A stretch of DNA of 15,835 nt, from positions 1-15,835 of the forward strand of contig JAUWZL010000004.1 of the NCBI GenBank assembly GCA_030615305.1, given 5' to 3'. Of the stretch, positions 1 to 7,561 are shown piece by piece. The notes beneath the pieces were generated by a model. The model searched no databases. It worked only from the letters and a program-made list of their open reading frames with translations, and was not told the DNA's origin. Origin of the DNA: Dehalococcoidia bacterium (lineage in GTDB: Bacteria; Chloroflexota; Dehalococcoidia; Dehalococcoidales; JAUWZL01). Every line of letters begins with the position of its first letter. Position 1 is the stretch's first letter. The position numbers were made by a program, and so were the translations under genes.

Positions 1-1
1 C

Positions 2-934
2 CGGGCTGCCCAGGAATTCGATTATGCCCTCATGGTCATTAACGCTGCTGCCTATTTTGGAATAAGCTATGGGTTATTACGACCAGATTTAAGGGAATGG
101 ATGGGTGGTTTTACCTTCGCGCTGTCACTCTTCTATGGCGGTCTTGCCTATGTCGCTCTGAGAAGGGGTACTGAGAACATTAGGCTCGCCTTTTTCGCCC
201 TAGGTATCGCTCTGGTCTTCCTGACAGTGGCGATACCCATCCAGCTGGGAGATGCGGTATGGGTTACAATAGCCTGGGCTGCTGAAGGTGCGGTCCTCAT
301 GTGGCTCTCATTCACCCTTAGGATGCCTCAGCTCCGCATCTTCAGCTACGCTGTCTTTGCCGCTATGGCTGTACGCCTGCTGTTTTTTGACACCGAGGTG
401 GACCTAGCTACCTTCCAGCCGGTACTAAACGAGCGCTTCCTAGCCTTCCTGATCGGTATCGCCGCCCTGTACTTCGCATCCTGGCGAGAAATGAAGGCTC
501 TACGAAAATCTGAGACCACCTGGTCCTATTATCATGCCTTCTTGGTGGCGGCCAACTTCCTTACCCTCTGGCTGTTGAGTGCCGAAATTATCAATTACTT
601 CGACAGCCGACTCGTTGCCCTTGCCGGGGATGGTTCCGGGGCCGAGGGCAGTGCTTTACGGAACGCAAAGAACCTGTCTCTTACCGGCTTATGGGCTTTT
701 TATGCTGTAATCGTTTTGGTAGTTGGTATCGTGAAACGCTCACGTTTTATAAGATTGGCCGCACTAGCCTTACTCGCTGTCCCCATAATCAAGGTCTTCG
801 CCTATGATGTTATTGCACTGGAGCAGGTATACCGGATCATCGCTTTTGTGGGCCTTGGGATCCTTCTCATAACCAGCGGTTATCTATACCAACGCTATAG
901 TAAATCTATCAAGGGGTTCTTTATTAACAAATAA
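2..934 (+). CDS. DUF2339 family multi-pass membrane protein, C-terminal part (5' end outside the window)
   Basis: The reading frame is open from base 2 to a TAA ending at 934, so this is the last 310 residues of a longer protein; the internal ATG at 32 is not a credible start. The protein is almost entirely hydrophobic helices, roughly eight or nine, joined by short loops. Repeated aromatic and leucine-rich segments and the late motif VPIIKVFAYDV resemble the predicted membrane proteins grouped as DUF2339, which are usually 600-1000 residues long with many transmembrane segments. The function of that family is not established, although cell-envelope roles have been suggested. One periplasmic or cytoplasmic loop near residues 200-225 is rich in Gly, Ser and Ala. 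The gene is on the opposite strand from the large operon to its right and shares no obvious function with it. Family call is from pattern memory, so moderate confidence; membrane nature is near certain. Confidence 0.7.
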   Translation, partial: RAAQEFDYALMVINAAAYFGISYGLLRPDLREWMGGFTFALSLFYGGLAYVALRRGTENIRLAFFALGIALVFLTVAIPIQLGDAVWVTIAWAAEGAVLMWLSFTLRMPQLRIFSYAVFAAMAVRLLFFDTEVDLATFQPVLNERFLAFLIGIAALYFASWREMKALRKSETTWSYYHAFLVAANFLTLWLLSAEIINYFDSRLVALAGDGSGAEGSALRNAKNLSLTGLWAFYAVIVLVVGIVKRSRFIRLAALALLAVPIIKVFAYDVIALEQVYRIIAFVGLGILLITSGYLYQRYSKSIKGFFINK

Positions 935-999
935 ATTTGTCCGTGTATATGGCGTAGGGTTCGCCGGTATACTATGCATATGCGGAGTGGAGCGTATCA

Positions 1000-1164
1000 G
1001 TGAAATGCATGACCTGCGATCAGGACAATCCACCCGAAGCACGCTTTTGTACTAACTGCGGTACCAAGTTGGTTGCTGAGGTTGAGCCAGCTTCACCGTC
1101 AGCTCCCAGTCCTCCCCAGGTGCCACGTAAATGGCTTCTTATCGGTGGTGACCTGCCCATTTAA
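1000..1164 (+). CDS. Short zinc-ribbon protein, probably a truncated gene
   Basis: This 54-codon frame starts with GTG at 1000, with a GGAG Shine-Dalgarno sequence at 989-992, seven bases upstream. It encodes two CxxC pairs (C3/C6 and C17/C20) in the arrangement CMTC-x10-CTNC followed by GTKL, the classic double zinc ribbon found at the N-terminus of many bacterial membrane and regulatory proteins. After it come a Pro/Ser-rich linker and RKWLLIGG, which in relatives normally leads into a transmembrane helix. Here the frame instead ends at once with DLPI and a stop. The stop lies at the edge of a hairpin-rich non-coding stretch that may be a small inserted repeat. The ribbon and start are directly visible; the idea that the original gene was longer is inference. 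It may be a nonfunctional remnant or a genuine small zinc protein. Confidence 0.55.
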   Translation: MKCMTCDQDNPPEARFCTNCGTKLVAEVEPASPSAPSPPQVPRKWLLIGGDLPI

Positions 1165-1195
1165 GAGGGCTTGCTTATCTACCTCACCCCCTTAA

Positions 1196-1223
1196 TCCCC
1201 CTCTCCTTCAAAGGAGAGGGGGA
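1196..1223. repeat. Perfect C/G-rich palindrome, probable dispersed intergenic repeat
   Basis: Thirteen bases (1196-1208, TCCCCCTCTCCTT) are followed by CA and then by their exact reverse complement (1211-1223). Because the palindrome is symmetric, RNA of either strand would fold into the same hairpin. No T-run follows on the plus strand. Similar C-rich palindromes occur as dispersed intergenic repeats in many environmental genomes; whether this one is repeated elsewhere in its genome cannot be told from this window. Confidence 0.5.
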
Positions 1224-1224
1224 G

Positions 1225-1252
1225 ATAAAAAAAGAGGGGCTTCGCCCCTCTT
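1225..1252 (-). terminator. Intrinsic terminator for the leftward operon (distal)
   Basis: On the minus strand a 9-bp perfect stem (AAGAGGGGC and GCCCCTCTT, plus positions 1232-1240 and 1244-1252) with a three-base GAA loop is followed directly by a run of Ts (complement of the A-run at 1227-1233). This is a textbook rho-independent terminator. It points leftward and would stop read-through from the purA end of the long operon before it enters the convergent plus-strand genes. Confidence 0.75.
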
Positions 1253-1321
1253 AGACACCCCTTGTGTCAGGCTCAGGTTTTGTCCTCTTAAACACACCAT
1301 CATGTTTTTGAACTTATGCAT

Positions 1322-1353
1322 AAAAGCCACCCAAACTAGAGGAGTGGCCTTTT
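1322..1353 (-). terminator. Intrinsic terminator directly after the last gene of the leftward operon
   Basis: On the minus strand GCCAC pairs with GTGGC, extended by AAAA with TTTT across a single bulged G. The loop is about 13 bases, and the stem ends in a short T-run followed by AT. It lies 18-50 bases past the stop codon of the last gene. The stem is shorter and the loop larger than in the terminator at 1225-1252, so the two may act in tandem. Confidence 0.55.
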
Positions 1354-1370
1354 GGTAAAAACATTAATCC

Positions 1371-1907
1371 CTAAAACATAACTAGGTAATATATCCATAG
1401 AGGATCATCCCTGGCGATCTGAAGAATAGCTCCTATATTAATGGAATCGTTTATTTTTATCTCTTCAAATTTTGCTGGCTTTGCTGTTGTTCCGGGCACA
1501 TCAACCCCAATACGGGCACTTTCTCCAATATAAATGCGCAGAATGTCGCCTCCTTTGGTAAGGGTTAAGGTTCTGCCATCAATTCCTATAACCTTAACAT
1601 TGAATATAGATACAAAGGCTTTGGCTAATGAGCTTCCCTCATTATAAATCTCTATATTCGCCACGAGTTTAGAATTCTGCAGTTGTTCTAAAGTAATATC
1701 TGCATTTACGCTATCGTAATACTCTTCTTCAACCTCAATCAAACGATTAATTACACTCTGGTCTTCGTTATTAGTTACTGAATCGTCCTCATTAACCCCC
1801 GGGCCATTCTCACCGTTAGTGATGCTACTATTATATAAACTGTAAAAACCAAACCCCGCAGCACAGATTAATGCGACTATCAAAAAACCGATTACAATCT
1901 TTTTCAT
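1371..1907 (-). CDS. Unrecognised N-terminally anchored or secreted protein
   Basis: The 178-residue product begins MKKIVIGFLIVALICAAGFGF, a two-lysine start followed by about 18 hydrophobic residues, so it is either a signal peptide or a single membrane anchor. A polar linker rich in Asn, Asp, Glu and Ser follows (about residues 28-60). The rest (about 65-178) is predicted mostly beta: a segment reading KVIGIDGRTLTLTKGG, then FEEIKINDSINIG, recalls small beta-barrel or OB-like domains in which a metal- or nucleotide-independent fold is built around 'G-x-dG-x-tltv' and 'f-e-x-i-k-x-gD' strands. That resemblance is weak and is inference. No lipobox cysteine is positioned correctly (LIC lacks a small residue before Cys). 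The start is 8 bases after the purA stop, so the gene is probably the last one of the operon. Its DNA is visibly more AT-rich than its neighbours, which may mean later acquisition. Function unknown. Confidence 0.75.
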   Translation of the reverse strand: MKKIVIGFLIVALICAAGFGFYSLYNSSITNGENGPGVNEDDSVTNNEDQSVINRLIEVEEEYYDSVNADITLEQLQNSKLVANIEIYNEGSSLAKAFVSIFNVKVIGIDGRTLTLTKGGDILRIYIGESARIGVDVPGTTAKPAKFEEIKINDSINIGAILQIARDDPLWIYYLVMF

Positions 1908-1915
1908 TTTTCTTG

Positions 1916-3199
1916 CTACAGGATAGGTCTAACCTGAATCGTCTGTTCCCGAGACGGGCCAACGCAGATAAGGTTTATCGGGCAGGAAGTAAGTTCTTCC
2001 AGTCTGGTTACGTATCTCTTGGCTTCAGGTGGAAGCCTATCAAATTCCCTGATATTAGTGGTGTCGGTCTGCCAACCAGCCAGCTCCTCATAAATGGGTT
2101 GACACTTTTCCAGGTCATTTATTCTGGACGGGAAATAATCTATTGTCTTTCCATTTAGCTTGTAAGCGACGCATATTTTAAGGTGAGGCAAGATATCAAG
2201 GACATCAAGACGGGTGATTGCCATCCCGGTCAAGCCATTAATCTGGCTTGAGAAGCGAGCGGCAATGGCATCAAACCAGCCACAGCGGCGGGGGCGGCCA
2301 GTGGTGGTACCGTATTCGTGAGCTCGCTCCCGAATTAGATTGCCGGTCTCATCTTCAAGCTCTGTAGGCATGGGACCACTACCGACCCTGGTACAATATG
2401 CCTTAAATACCCCTAGGACACGGTCAATCTTGGTGGGGCTGATGCCCGTCCCCAGGCAGGCTCCCCCGGCCAGCGGCGATGAAGAGGTTGCATAGGGATA
2501 GGTACCAAAATCGGGGTCAAGTAAAGCCCCCTGGGCTCCCTCAAGGAGAATAAGCTCATCCCGAGCCAAAGCTGCCTGTATCAGAGCGGTTGTCTCTTTA
2601 ATATGAGGTGCCAAACGCTCTCCATACTGGCAATACTGCTTATATACTTCATCCAGTAATAGCGGACTAACTCCATAAACTTTGGTCAGCAAGTTATTTT
2701 TATGCTCCATTACAGAGTTAAGTCGCTCAAGCAAAGCCTCTTTATCTAAAAGCTCGCCGGCTCTAATGCCAAGCCGGGCTACCTTATCAGCAAAGGCTGG
2801 GCCGATGCCCCTCTGTGTTGTCCCTAGAGCCTTGCCCGCCCGTGACTCCTCCTCAAGCCCATCAAGCAGGATATGATAGGGCATGACTAGGTGCGCCCGG
2901 TCACTGATGACCAGTCGGCTGGTATCGACACCACACTGGTTAAGCTGCTCTATTTCCTCAATCAGCCGGGCTGGGTTAATTACTACACCATTACCAATAA
3001 CACAGGTAGCCTGGGAGGAAAAAATACCAGAAGGGACAAGATGCAGCTTAAACTCACCATAAGGATTAATTACGGTGTGGCCAGCATTGTCACCTCCAGA
3101 AAAGCGGACAACCATCCGGGCTCCCTCAGCCAGCTGATCAACCACCTTACCCTTGCCTTCATCCCCCCACTGGGCGCCAACAATGGCAATAACTGGCAT
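1916..3199 (-). CDS. purA: Adenylosuccinate synthetase
   Basis: PurA joins IMP and aspartate using GTP to give adenylosuccinate, the first committed step from IMP to AMP, in the cytoplasm. The 427-residue length is typical. The N-terminus carries the P-loop-like GDEGKGK at residues 12-18, with Asp13 and His41 (in NAGHTV) in the positions of the catalytic pair known from the E. coli enzyme. Further family marks are TTQRGIGPAFADK in the middle, EGAQGALLD, and the EYGTTTGRPRRCGWFD block. The frame stays open upstream, but the ATG at 3199 gives the family N-terminus MPVIAIVGAQWGDEG and has AGGGGG seven or so bases before it, so the 13 extra upstream residues are not used. It starts 8 bases after the pgsA-like stop and ends 8 bases before the next gene, so it is translationally packed within the operon although unrelated in pathway to the lipid genes before it. 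Confidence 0.97.
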   Translation of the reverse strand: MPVIAIVGAQWGDEGKGKVVDQLAEGARMVVRFSGGDNAGHTVINPYGEFKLHLVPSGIFSSQATCVIGNGVVINPARLIEEIEQLNQCGVDTSRLVISDRAHLVMPYHILLDGLEEESRAGKALGTTQRGIGPAFADKVARLGIRAGELLDKEALLERLNSVMEHKNNLLTKVYGVSPLLLDEVYKQYCQYGERLAPHIKETTALIQAALARDELILLEGAQGALLDPDFGTYPYATSSSPLAGGACLGTGISPTKIDRVLGVFKAYCTRVGSGPMPTELEDETGNLIRERAHEYGTTTGRPRRCGWFDAIAARFSSQINGLTGMAITRLDVLDILPHLKICVAYKLNGKTIDYFPSRINDLEKCQPIYEELAGWQTDTTNIREFDRLPPEAKRYVTRLEELTSCPINLICVGPSREQTIQVRPIL

Positions 3200-3207
3200 A
3201 ATACCCC

Positions 3208-3807
3208 CTAAAATTTCTTGTCTTTTACCTGGTGCCACACATAAACTAGCCTCTGCCCCACGGTAAGCAAGCTAAGGGCGGCTATAATAGACAGGGCAAT
3301 CTCCAGCCCGCCCAGCAGAAGGCCCAGCGCCAGCACGATAACTCTTTCGGGACGGGTAAACAGCCCTACGGTACACTCAAGCCCCAATGCCTCCGCCCTA
3401 GCCCTGATATAACTGACAAGTAGTGAGGCAATCAAGACGCCGCCAGCAAGCAGAACCCCGGTAGTTGACTCCTCTTTGGCGAAAAGAAACAGGATGGCAA
3501 GCAGTAGCCCTCCCTCGGCTAAACGGTCAAGGGTAGAGTCAAGGAGGGCACCGAAATGGGTTACTCGATTAGTGCGGCGAGCCAGAGCCCCGTCCAGCAT
3601 GTCAAAGAATCCGGCAACAAGCACCATGACGCCGGCGATAAGCAGATGCCCCATGGCTATAAGTACCGCAGCAGCAACAGCCAGGGCAAAACCAAACCAT
3701 GTTATGGCACTAGGGGTTACCGGTGTCCTGGCTAAAATCCGCACCACCGGGTTGGTAAAATAACGGGATGCCGCCTTGCGAACCTGCGATAACCTGTCAT
3801 TTGCCAT
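3208..3807 (-). CDS. CDP-alcohol phosphatidyltransferase, probable phosphatidylinositol-phosphate synthase
   Basis: This membrane enzyme should transfer a phosphatidyl group from a CDP-lipid to an alcohol. The family signature D-x2-DG-x2-AR-x8-G-x3-D-x3-D is complete (DMLDG..AR........G...D...D, about residues 69-94), and the hydrophobic profile fits the usual six helices. Two points favour inositol-1-phosphate as acceptor: the segment YIRARAEALGL...TRPERVI, which matches the substrate-pocket region of actinobacterial PI-phosphate synthases (ARAE...ERPER), and its position two genes after an inositol-phosphate synthase and one after a PimA-like transferase. The ATG at 3807 with AGGT six bases upstream gives 199 residues; a TTG at 3831 in frame would add 8 residues and cannot be excluded. 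A phosphatidylglycerophosphate synthase (PgsA) is the main alternative. Confidence 0.88.
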   Translation of the reverse strand: MANDRLSQVRKAASRYFTNPVVRILARTPVTPSAITWFGFALAVAAAVLIAMGHLLIAGVMVLVAGFFDMLDGALARRTNRVTHFGALLDSTLDRLAEGGLLLAILFLFAKEESTTGVLLAGGVLIASLLVSYIRARAEALGLECTVGLFTRPERVIVLALGLLLGGLEIALSIIAALSLLTVGQRLVYVWHQVKDKKF

Positions 3808-3851
3808 ATTTACCTGAACAATGCTAGCCAAGCTACCCGACCAATCTTATT

Positions 3852-5027
3852 TTAGGCTGAAGCTGATATAGCCTTATATTTTGGGAAGCGTCGCTGCCAC
3901 GGAGGCTCGCTAAGTATTCTGACATAGTAATCAAAAACTCTGCGGGCAATCTTTTCCCAGTTATACTCCTGTGCCGTAATCATTCCCTTGGCTGCCATCT
4001 GCTGCCGAAGTGACTCGTCAGTCATAAGGGAGATTAGAGCCCGAGCCAACTCCTTATCATCCTTTGGCGGCACCAGCAGCCCCTCCTTGCCATGGGTCAT
4101 AACACTGGCATAACCCTCTATACTGGTGGCTACTATGGGTTTACCAACGGCCATAGCCTCAAGCAGAACGATGCCGAAGCTTTCCCGGCCGGTAGCCGGT
4201 GAACAAAATACATCAGCCGTCTTATAGTAACGGGGGAGCTCTTCATAGGGTGTATAGCCAACAAAAACAACGTCCTCCAGGTGGTTGCGCCTGACCCGTT
4301 TCTCATACTTCTTGCGTAGTCTGGTGCCGGGACCAACAATGATAAGGCGAGAATTGGGGACCTCTTTCTTGACCTGCTGGTAGGCCTTGAGCAAGTGGTC
4401 TAAGCCTTTGCGCTTTTCCAGGCGGCCAACAAAGAGAATATTTATTTTGCCATCACAGAACCTGTCAATGGGGGCGACATCTGGAGAAAAGTGCTCTAAA
4501 TCAATGCCGTTGGGGATAATATTATAGTACCCAGGAACATATTTGCTGGCAAACTCCATCGCCGGCTTGGATACGGCTATTTTGCCAACCAGCTTGCGCC
4601 GCCGCCGGTGCAACATTATTTTGGAGATGGGCCAGCCAAAGTTGTAGCCGGGGCTGCCATGGCAGGCATGGAAGGTGCCTATATTGGCTGCATTATCTGA
4701 AAAGCGGAGCACAGCGGTACAAAGCATGGGCATGAATGGCTCATGCAGGTGAATAACATCAAACTTCTCTTTGGCCAGTACTTCTTTTATCTTGGATGCC
4801 AGCCTGAGTGATAGGCTAATACGAATAGTAGTGCCACGAACAGGAACCGGGCGAGGTCTACCAATGGGTACCAACCGGTCATCACTGTTAGGCGCTGCCC
4901 TAGATGCTGGAGCAATAATCCTAACTTCATGCCCCATTTTGGTAAGTTGATTGTCCAGGGCTAGGATGTGGTTGACCACACCACCGGGGTGGACAAAATC
5001 ATAAGGGGAAACCAGTGCAATCTTCAT
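3852..5027 (-). CDS. GT4-family glycosyltransferase, PimA-like (phosphatidylinositol mannosyltransferase type)
   Basis: This is a retaining GT-B glycosyltransferase of 391 residues with two Rossmann domains. The N-terminus MKIALVSPYDF.HPGGVVNH...MGHEVRIIAP closely follows the start of mycobacterial PimA, as do VIHLHEPFMP (about 91-100), GTFHA and SKPAMEFASKY. The C-terminal, nucleotide-sugar-binding domain shows GRLEKRKGLDHLL (201-213) and the E-x7-E pair E282/E290 in ESFGIVLLEAMAVGKPIVA, the sugar-phosphate-binding motif of GT4 enzymes. No membrane segment is seen; like PimA it probably works at the inner face of the membrane. It lies between ino1 (57-base gap) and the PI-phosphate synthase-like gene (about 44-base gap), which fits glycosylation of an inositol phospholipid, with GDP-mannose the donor by analogy. 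The donor sugar cannot be read from sequence. The ATG at 5027 has a weak AGGT upstream. Confidence 0.9.
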   Translation of the reverse strand: MKIALVSPYDFVHPGGVVNHILALDNQLTKMGHEVRIIAPASRAAPNSDDRLVPIGRPRPVPVRGTTIRISLSLRLASKIKEVLAKEKFDVIHLHEPFMPMLCTAVLRFSDNAANIGTFHACHGSPGYNFGWPISKIMLHRRRRKLVGKIAVSKPAMEFASKYVPGYYNIIPNGIDLEHFSPDVAPIDRFCDGKINILFVGRLEKRKGLDHLLKAYQQVKKEVPNSRLIIVGPGTRLRKKYEKRVRRNHLEDVVFVGYTPYEELPRYYKTADVFCSPATGRESFGIVLLEAMAVGKPIVATSIEGYASVMTHGKEGLLVPPKDDKELARALISLMTDESLRQQMAAKGMITAQEYNWEKIARRVFDYYVRILSEPPWQRRFPKYKAISASA

Positions 5028-5084
5028 AGTAGCTACCTAATCCCCACCGCAAGTTTGTTTAAGATATTGCCAACCGGGATGAAC

Positions 5085-6197
5085 TTACTCTTCTCCTTGC
5101 CCAGGCTGCTTGGCCACCCCGACCTTGGCAGACTCAGCAATAAACTGCTCCACCAGGTTGCGGGCTTCATCATCGGTATATTGAACCGGTGGTGACTTCA
5201 TAAAATAGGCAGATGGAGCTGTAAGTGCCCCCTTTAACCCCCTGTCCAGAGCCAGCTTTAAGCACCTTATGGCGTCAATAACCACCCCGGCTGAGTTAGG
5301 GCTATCCCAAACCTCAAGCTTTAATTCCAGGTTTAGGGGAACATCACCGAAGGTGCGCCCCTCCATCCTGATATGGCAAAATTTACGGTCGGTGAGCCAG
5401 GGAACATAATCGCTGGGGCCGACATGAATATCGTCTGGGTCAAGCTTATAGTCAAGCTGAGAGGTAACCGAATTAGTCTTTGATATCTTCTTGGATTCCA
5501 GGCGCTCCCGCTCCAGCATGTTCAGGAAGTCGGTATTGCCGCCAAAGTTTAACTGGTAGGTACGCTCCAGTTTAACGCCACGGTCCCTGAATAACCTGGT
5601 CAGCACCCGGTGGACTATAGTAGCCCCGACCTGAGATTTTATATCATCCCCAATAATGGGTAGCCTTCTGCCCTCAAAGCGCTGCTGCCAGTACTTTTCC
5701 CGGGCGATGAAGACGGGGATGCAGTTAATAAAGCCACAGCCAGCCTCCAGCACCTGCTCAACATACCACTTGGTTGCTTCTTCACTGCCCACTGGCAGAT
5801 AGCTAATGACTACATCGGTCTTGGTAGCCTTCAGTATCTTAACTATATCAGCCGTTGGGCCCGGCGCCTTCTCTATTATTTGAGAAAGGTACTTACCCAG
5901 GCCATCGTGAGTCATGCCCCGCTCAACTTTGATGCCGGTGGCTGGTATATCACAGAACTTGAAGGTGTTATTAGGTGGCGTAAAGATTGCCTTGGCCAGG
6001 TCCTTGCCCACCTTGTTCTTGTCAATATCAAAGGCGGCAACAAAATTGATGTCACTTATATGATAGCCTCCCAGATTAACATGCATAAGCCCGGGGACAA
6101 ATTCAACGTCTTTCGCTTTCTTATAGAAGCTAACACCCTGTACCAGCGATGAGCAGCAGTTACCGACTCCTATTATGGCTACATTTATACTACCCAA
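5085..6197 (-). CDS. ino1: Inositol-3-phosphate synthase (myo-inositol-1-phosphate synthase)
   Basis: The NAD-dependent enzyme converts glucose-6-phosphate to L-myo-inositol-1-phosphate, the entry step to all inositol compounds. At 370 residues this is the short bacterial/archaeal form, like that of mycobacteria. It shows the NAD-binding start [18 protein letters not shown], the diagnostic [12 protein letters not shown] (about 183-194), [11 protein letters not shown] (217-227), the lysine-rich [10 protein letters not shown] (235-244) and [11 protein letters not shown] (301-311). The start chosen is TTG at 6197, because AAGGAG (6205-6210) sits exactly seven bases upstream and the protein then begins [12 protein letters not shown] as in relatives; an ATG at 6245 would add an unlikely Trp/Leu-rich stretch and has no ribosome binding site in a sensible place. 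The gap of about 100 bases from truB is the largest inside the leftward set, so an internal promoter is possible, though none is clear. It supplies the substrate for the two downstream lipid genes. Confidence 0.96.
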   Translation of the reverse strand: MGSINVAIIGVGNCCSSLVQGVSFYKKAKDVEFVPGLMHVNLGGYHISDINFVAAFDIDKNKVGKDLAKAIFTPPNNTFKFCDIPATGIKVERGMTHDGLGKYLSQIIEKAPGPTADIVKILKATKTDVVISYLPVGSEEATKWYVEQVLEAGCGFINCIPVFIAREKYWQQRFEGRRLPIIGDDIKSQVGATIVHRVLTRLFRDRGVKLERTYQLNFGGNTDFLNMLERERLESKKISKTNSVTSQLDYKLDPDDIHVGPSDYVPWLTDRKFCHIRMEGRTFGDVPLNLELKLEVWDSPNSAGVVIDAIRCLKLALDRGLKGALTAPSAYFMKSPPVQYTDDEARNLVEQFIAESAKVGVAKQPGQGEE

Positions 6198-6204
6198 TTT
6201 TAAA

Positions 6205-6210
6205 CTCCTT
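6205..6210 (-). promoter_or_regulatory. Ribosome binding site that decides the TTG start of ino1
   Basis: The minus-strand AAGGAG lies seven bases before the TTG at 6197. It is the best Shine-Dalgarno match in the region and places translation start 48 bases inside the longest open frame. Confidence 0.8.
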
Positions 6211-6297
6211 TCCAGTAAAAGCCAAAACCATTGAACTATATCCATTTTGTAGGCAGGTTGTCAAGAGCCTGAGAATGCCGAAATCGTCTACTGCCGG

Positions 6298-7191
6298 TTA
6301 GTCGGGTTGGACAAAGACCTTCTCCGGTTGCCACTTGCCGCTTTCGGGATTGAAGTACAATACAGCCAGAAAGCGGCCATCCTGGCTATAGGCACGGCAC
6401 CGCCCTTCAAAATTAGCGCCAACTGGGCCATCCTCAATGACCACGGAGCCACCGTTCCTTATAACCCACCCCTGGTTGTCACCTAAGACCACAGCCGACC
6501 AATGAGACAGGACAACATCTATAGGATAGACTAGACGCTGCCAGTAATATGTGGCATCCTCAAGTTGCCCCAGTGCAACTGCATCCGTCATATTAAAGGG
6601 GCCATACCTGAGGCGAATTAGCCCCTTTAGGTGGGCGCCACAACCCAACAGCTGGCCTAAATCATGAGCCAGTGAGCGGATATAGGTGCCCTTGCCGCAT
6701 TCTATTTCTACTGTAGCCACAGGCGGCTCAAAATCTATGAGCTCCAGGCAGTAGATTCTAGCTAGCCGACTCTTCCGGCTAACCGTGATACCGGCCCGGG
6801 CTAACTTGTAAAGACGCTGGCCATGATACTTAACAGCGCTATACATTGGCGGCGTCTGCCGTATTAAGCCGCGAAAGGAGTTGAGTGCCCGCTCGACTTG
6901 CTCCCGGCTAACCTGGGAAGGGTCTCCATGCTGGGTAATCTTACCGGTGGCATCATGGGTATCGGTAGCCACCCCTAGTTCAATCTGAGCCCGGTACACC
7001 TTGCCGGCTTCCATTAGAAACTCAATCACTCTAGTCCCCTGACCAAAGCAAACTGGTAAGACGCCGCTGGCTCTCAGGTCAAGGGTACCGGCATGACCAA
7101 CCCGCCGCTCTCGGGTCAGCCGCTTGATCATGGATACGATGGCAAAAGATGTCTTGCCTAGGGGTTTATTAATATTCAGTATGCCGTCCAC
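6298..7191 (-). CDS. truB: tRNA pseudouridine(55) synthase
   Basis: TruB makes pseudouridine-55 in the T-loop of tRNAs. The N-terminus GILNINKPLGKTSF and the catalytic motif GHAGTLD (catalytic Asp38) are plain, although the usual proline after TLD is leucine here (TLDLRASGVL). Further family blocks are KVYRAQIELGVATDTHDATG (about 65-84), QTPPMYSAVKYHGQRLYKLARAG (about 114-136) and CGKGTYIRSLAHDLG (about 175-189). The last 90 residues fit the C-terminal TruB/PUA-like RNA-binding domain; 297 residues is usual. Translation starts at GTG 7191, two bases after the rbfA stop, with GGAG somewhat far upstream, so it probably depends on translational coupling to rbfA. Confidence 0.96.
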   Translation of the reverse strand: MDGILNINKPLGKTSFAIVSMIKRLTRERRVGHAGTLDLRASGVLPVCFGQGTRVIEFLMEAGKVYRAQIELGVATDTHDATGKITQHGDPSQVSREQVERALNSFRGLIRQTPPMYSAVKYHGQRLYKLARAGITVSRKSRLARIYCLELIDFEPPVATVEIECGKGTYIRSLAHDLGQLLGCGAHLKGLIRLRYGPFNMTDAVALGQLEDATYYWQRLVYPIDVVLSHWSAVVLGDNQGWVIRNGGSVVIEDGPVGANFEGRCRAYSQDGRFLAVLYFNPESGKWQPEKVFVQPD

Positions 7192-7193
7192 GA

Positions 7194-7550
7194 CTAGCTC
7201 TGGTCTCCGGATTTGGTAATCTGGTCTATAAGCTCCAGGATGTGAGCCCCCTGTTCAATAGAATTATCCCAGCGAAAGTTGAGTTCGGGAATACGGCGCA
7301 ATCTCAGACGCTTGGTCAGTTCATTGTGCAGGAAGCCTGAAGCCGCCACCAGGGTGCTCAGTATCTCCTTCTTTTCTTCCTCACTACAAAGACAACTGAC
7401 AAAGACCTTGGCATATTTTAGGTCAGGTGAGGTCACAACCTCAGTGACAGACACAAGGCGGCCCAGTCTTGGGTCCTTGACTTGACGCTGAAGTAATTCG
7501 CTAATTTCCTGACGGATAAGATGATTCACCCGCTCAATGCGATGTGTCAT
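7194..7550 (-). CDS. rbfA: 30S ribosome-binding factor RbfA
   Basis: RbfA is a small single-KH-like protein that helps mature 16S rRNA at the 5' end and is released before 30S subunits enter translation. The 118-residue product carries the family marks RVNHLIRQEISELLQRQVKDPRL (near the N-terminus), VTEVVTSPDLKYAKVFVS (about 37-54) and LRLRRIPELNFRWDNSIEQG (about 82-101). Its ATG at 7550 is preferred to a TTG two codons upstream because AGGAGA, which overlaps the infB stop, is about eight bases from the ATG and too close to the TTG. The gene sits between infB and truB, its usual location. Confidence 0.96.
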   Translation of the reverse strand: MTHRIERVNHLIRQEISELLQRQVKDPRLGRLVSVTEVVTSPDLKYAKVFVSCLCSEEEKKEILSTLVAASGFLHNELTKRLRLRRIPELNFRWDNSIEQGAHILELIDQITKSGDQS

Positions 7551-7561
7551 TGTCAATTCTC

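Larger units (their letters stand above)
1165..1370. other. Non-coding interval with hairpins and a short inverted repeat
   Basis: I see no gene here. The interval holds a C/G-rich perfect palindrome (1196-1223), a second hairpin with a T-run on the minus strand (1225-1252), an 11-base inverted repeat with one mismatch (1160-1170 with 1282-1292), and a third hairpin just downstream of the leftward operon (1322-1353). The mix suggests a terminator region combined with a small repeat element, where the rightward zinc-ribbon gene meets the end of the long leftward operon. Confidence 0.5.

Noticed and set aside
1845..1907. Lipoprotein signal on the 178-residue protein
   Set aside because: The only cysteine in the hydrophobic stretch follows Ile (LIC), not Gly/Ala/Ser as a lipobox needs.
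3200..3238. Longer purA frame with 13 extra N-terminal residues
   Set aside because: The family N-terminus MPVIAIVGAQWGDEG starts at 3199 with its own AGGGGG site; the extension would run into the previous gene's end.
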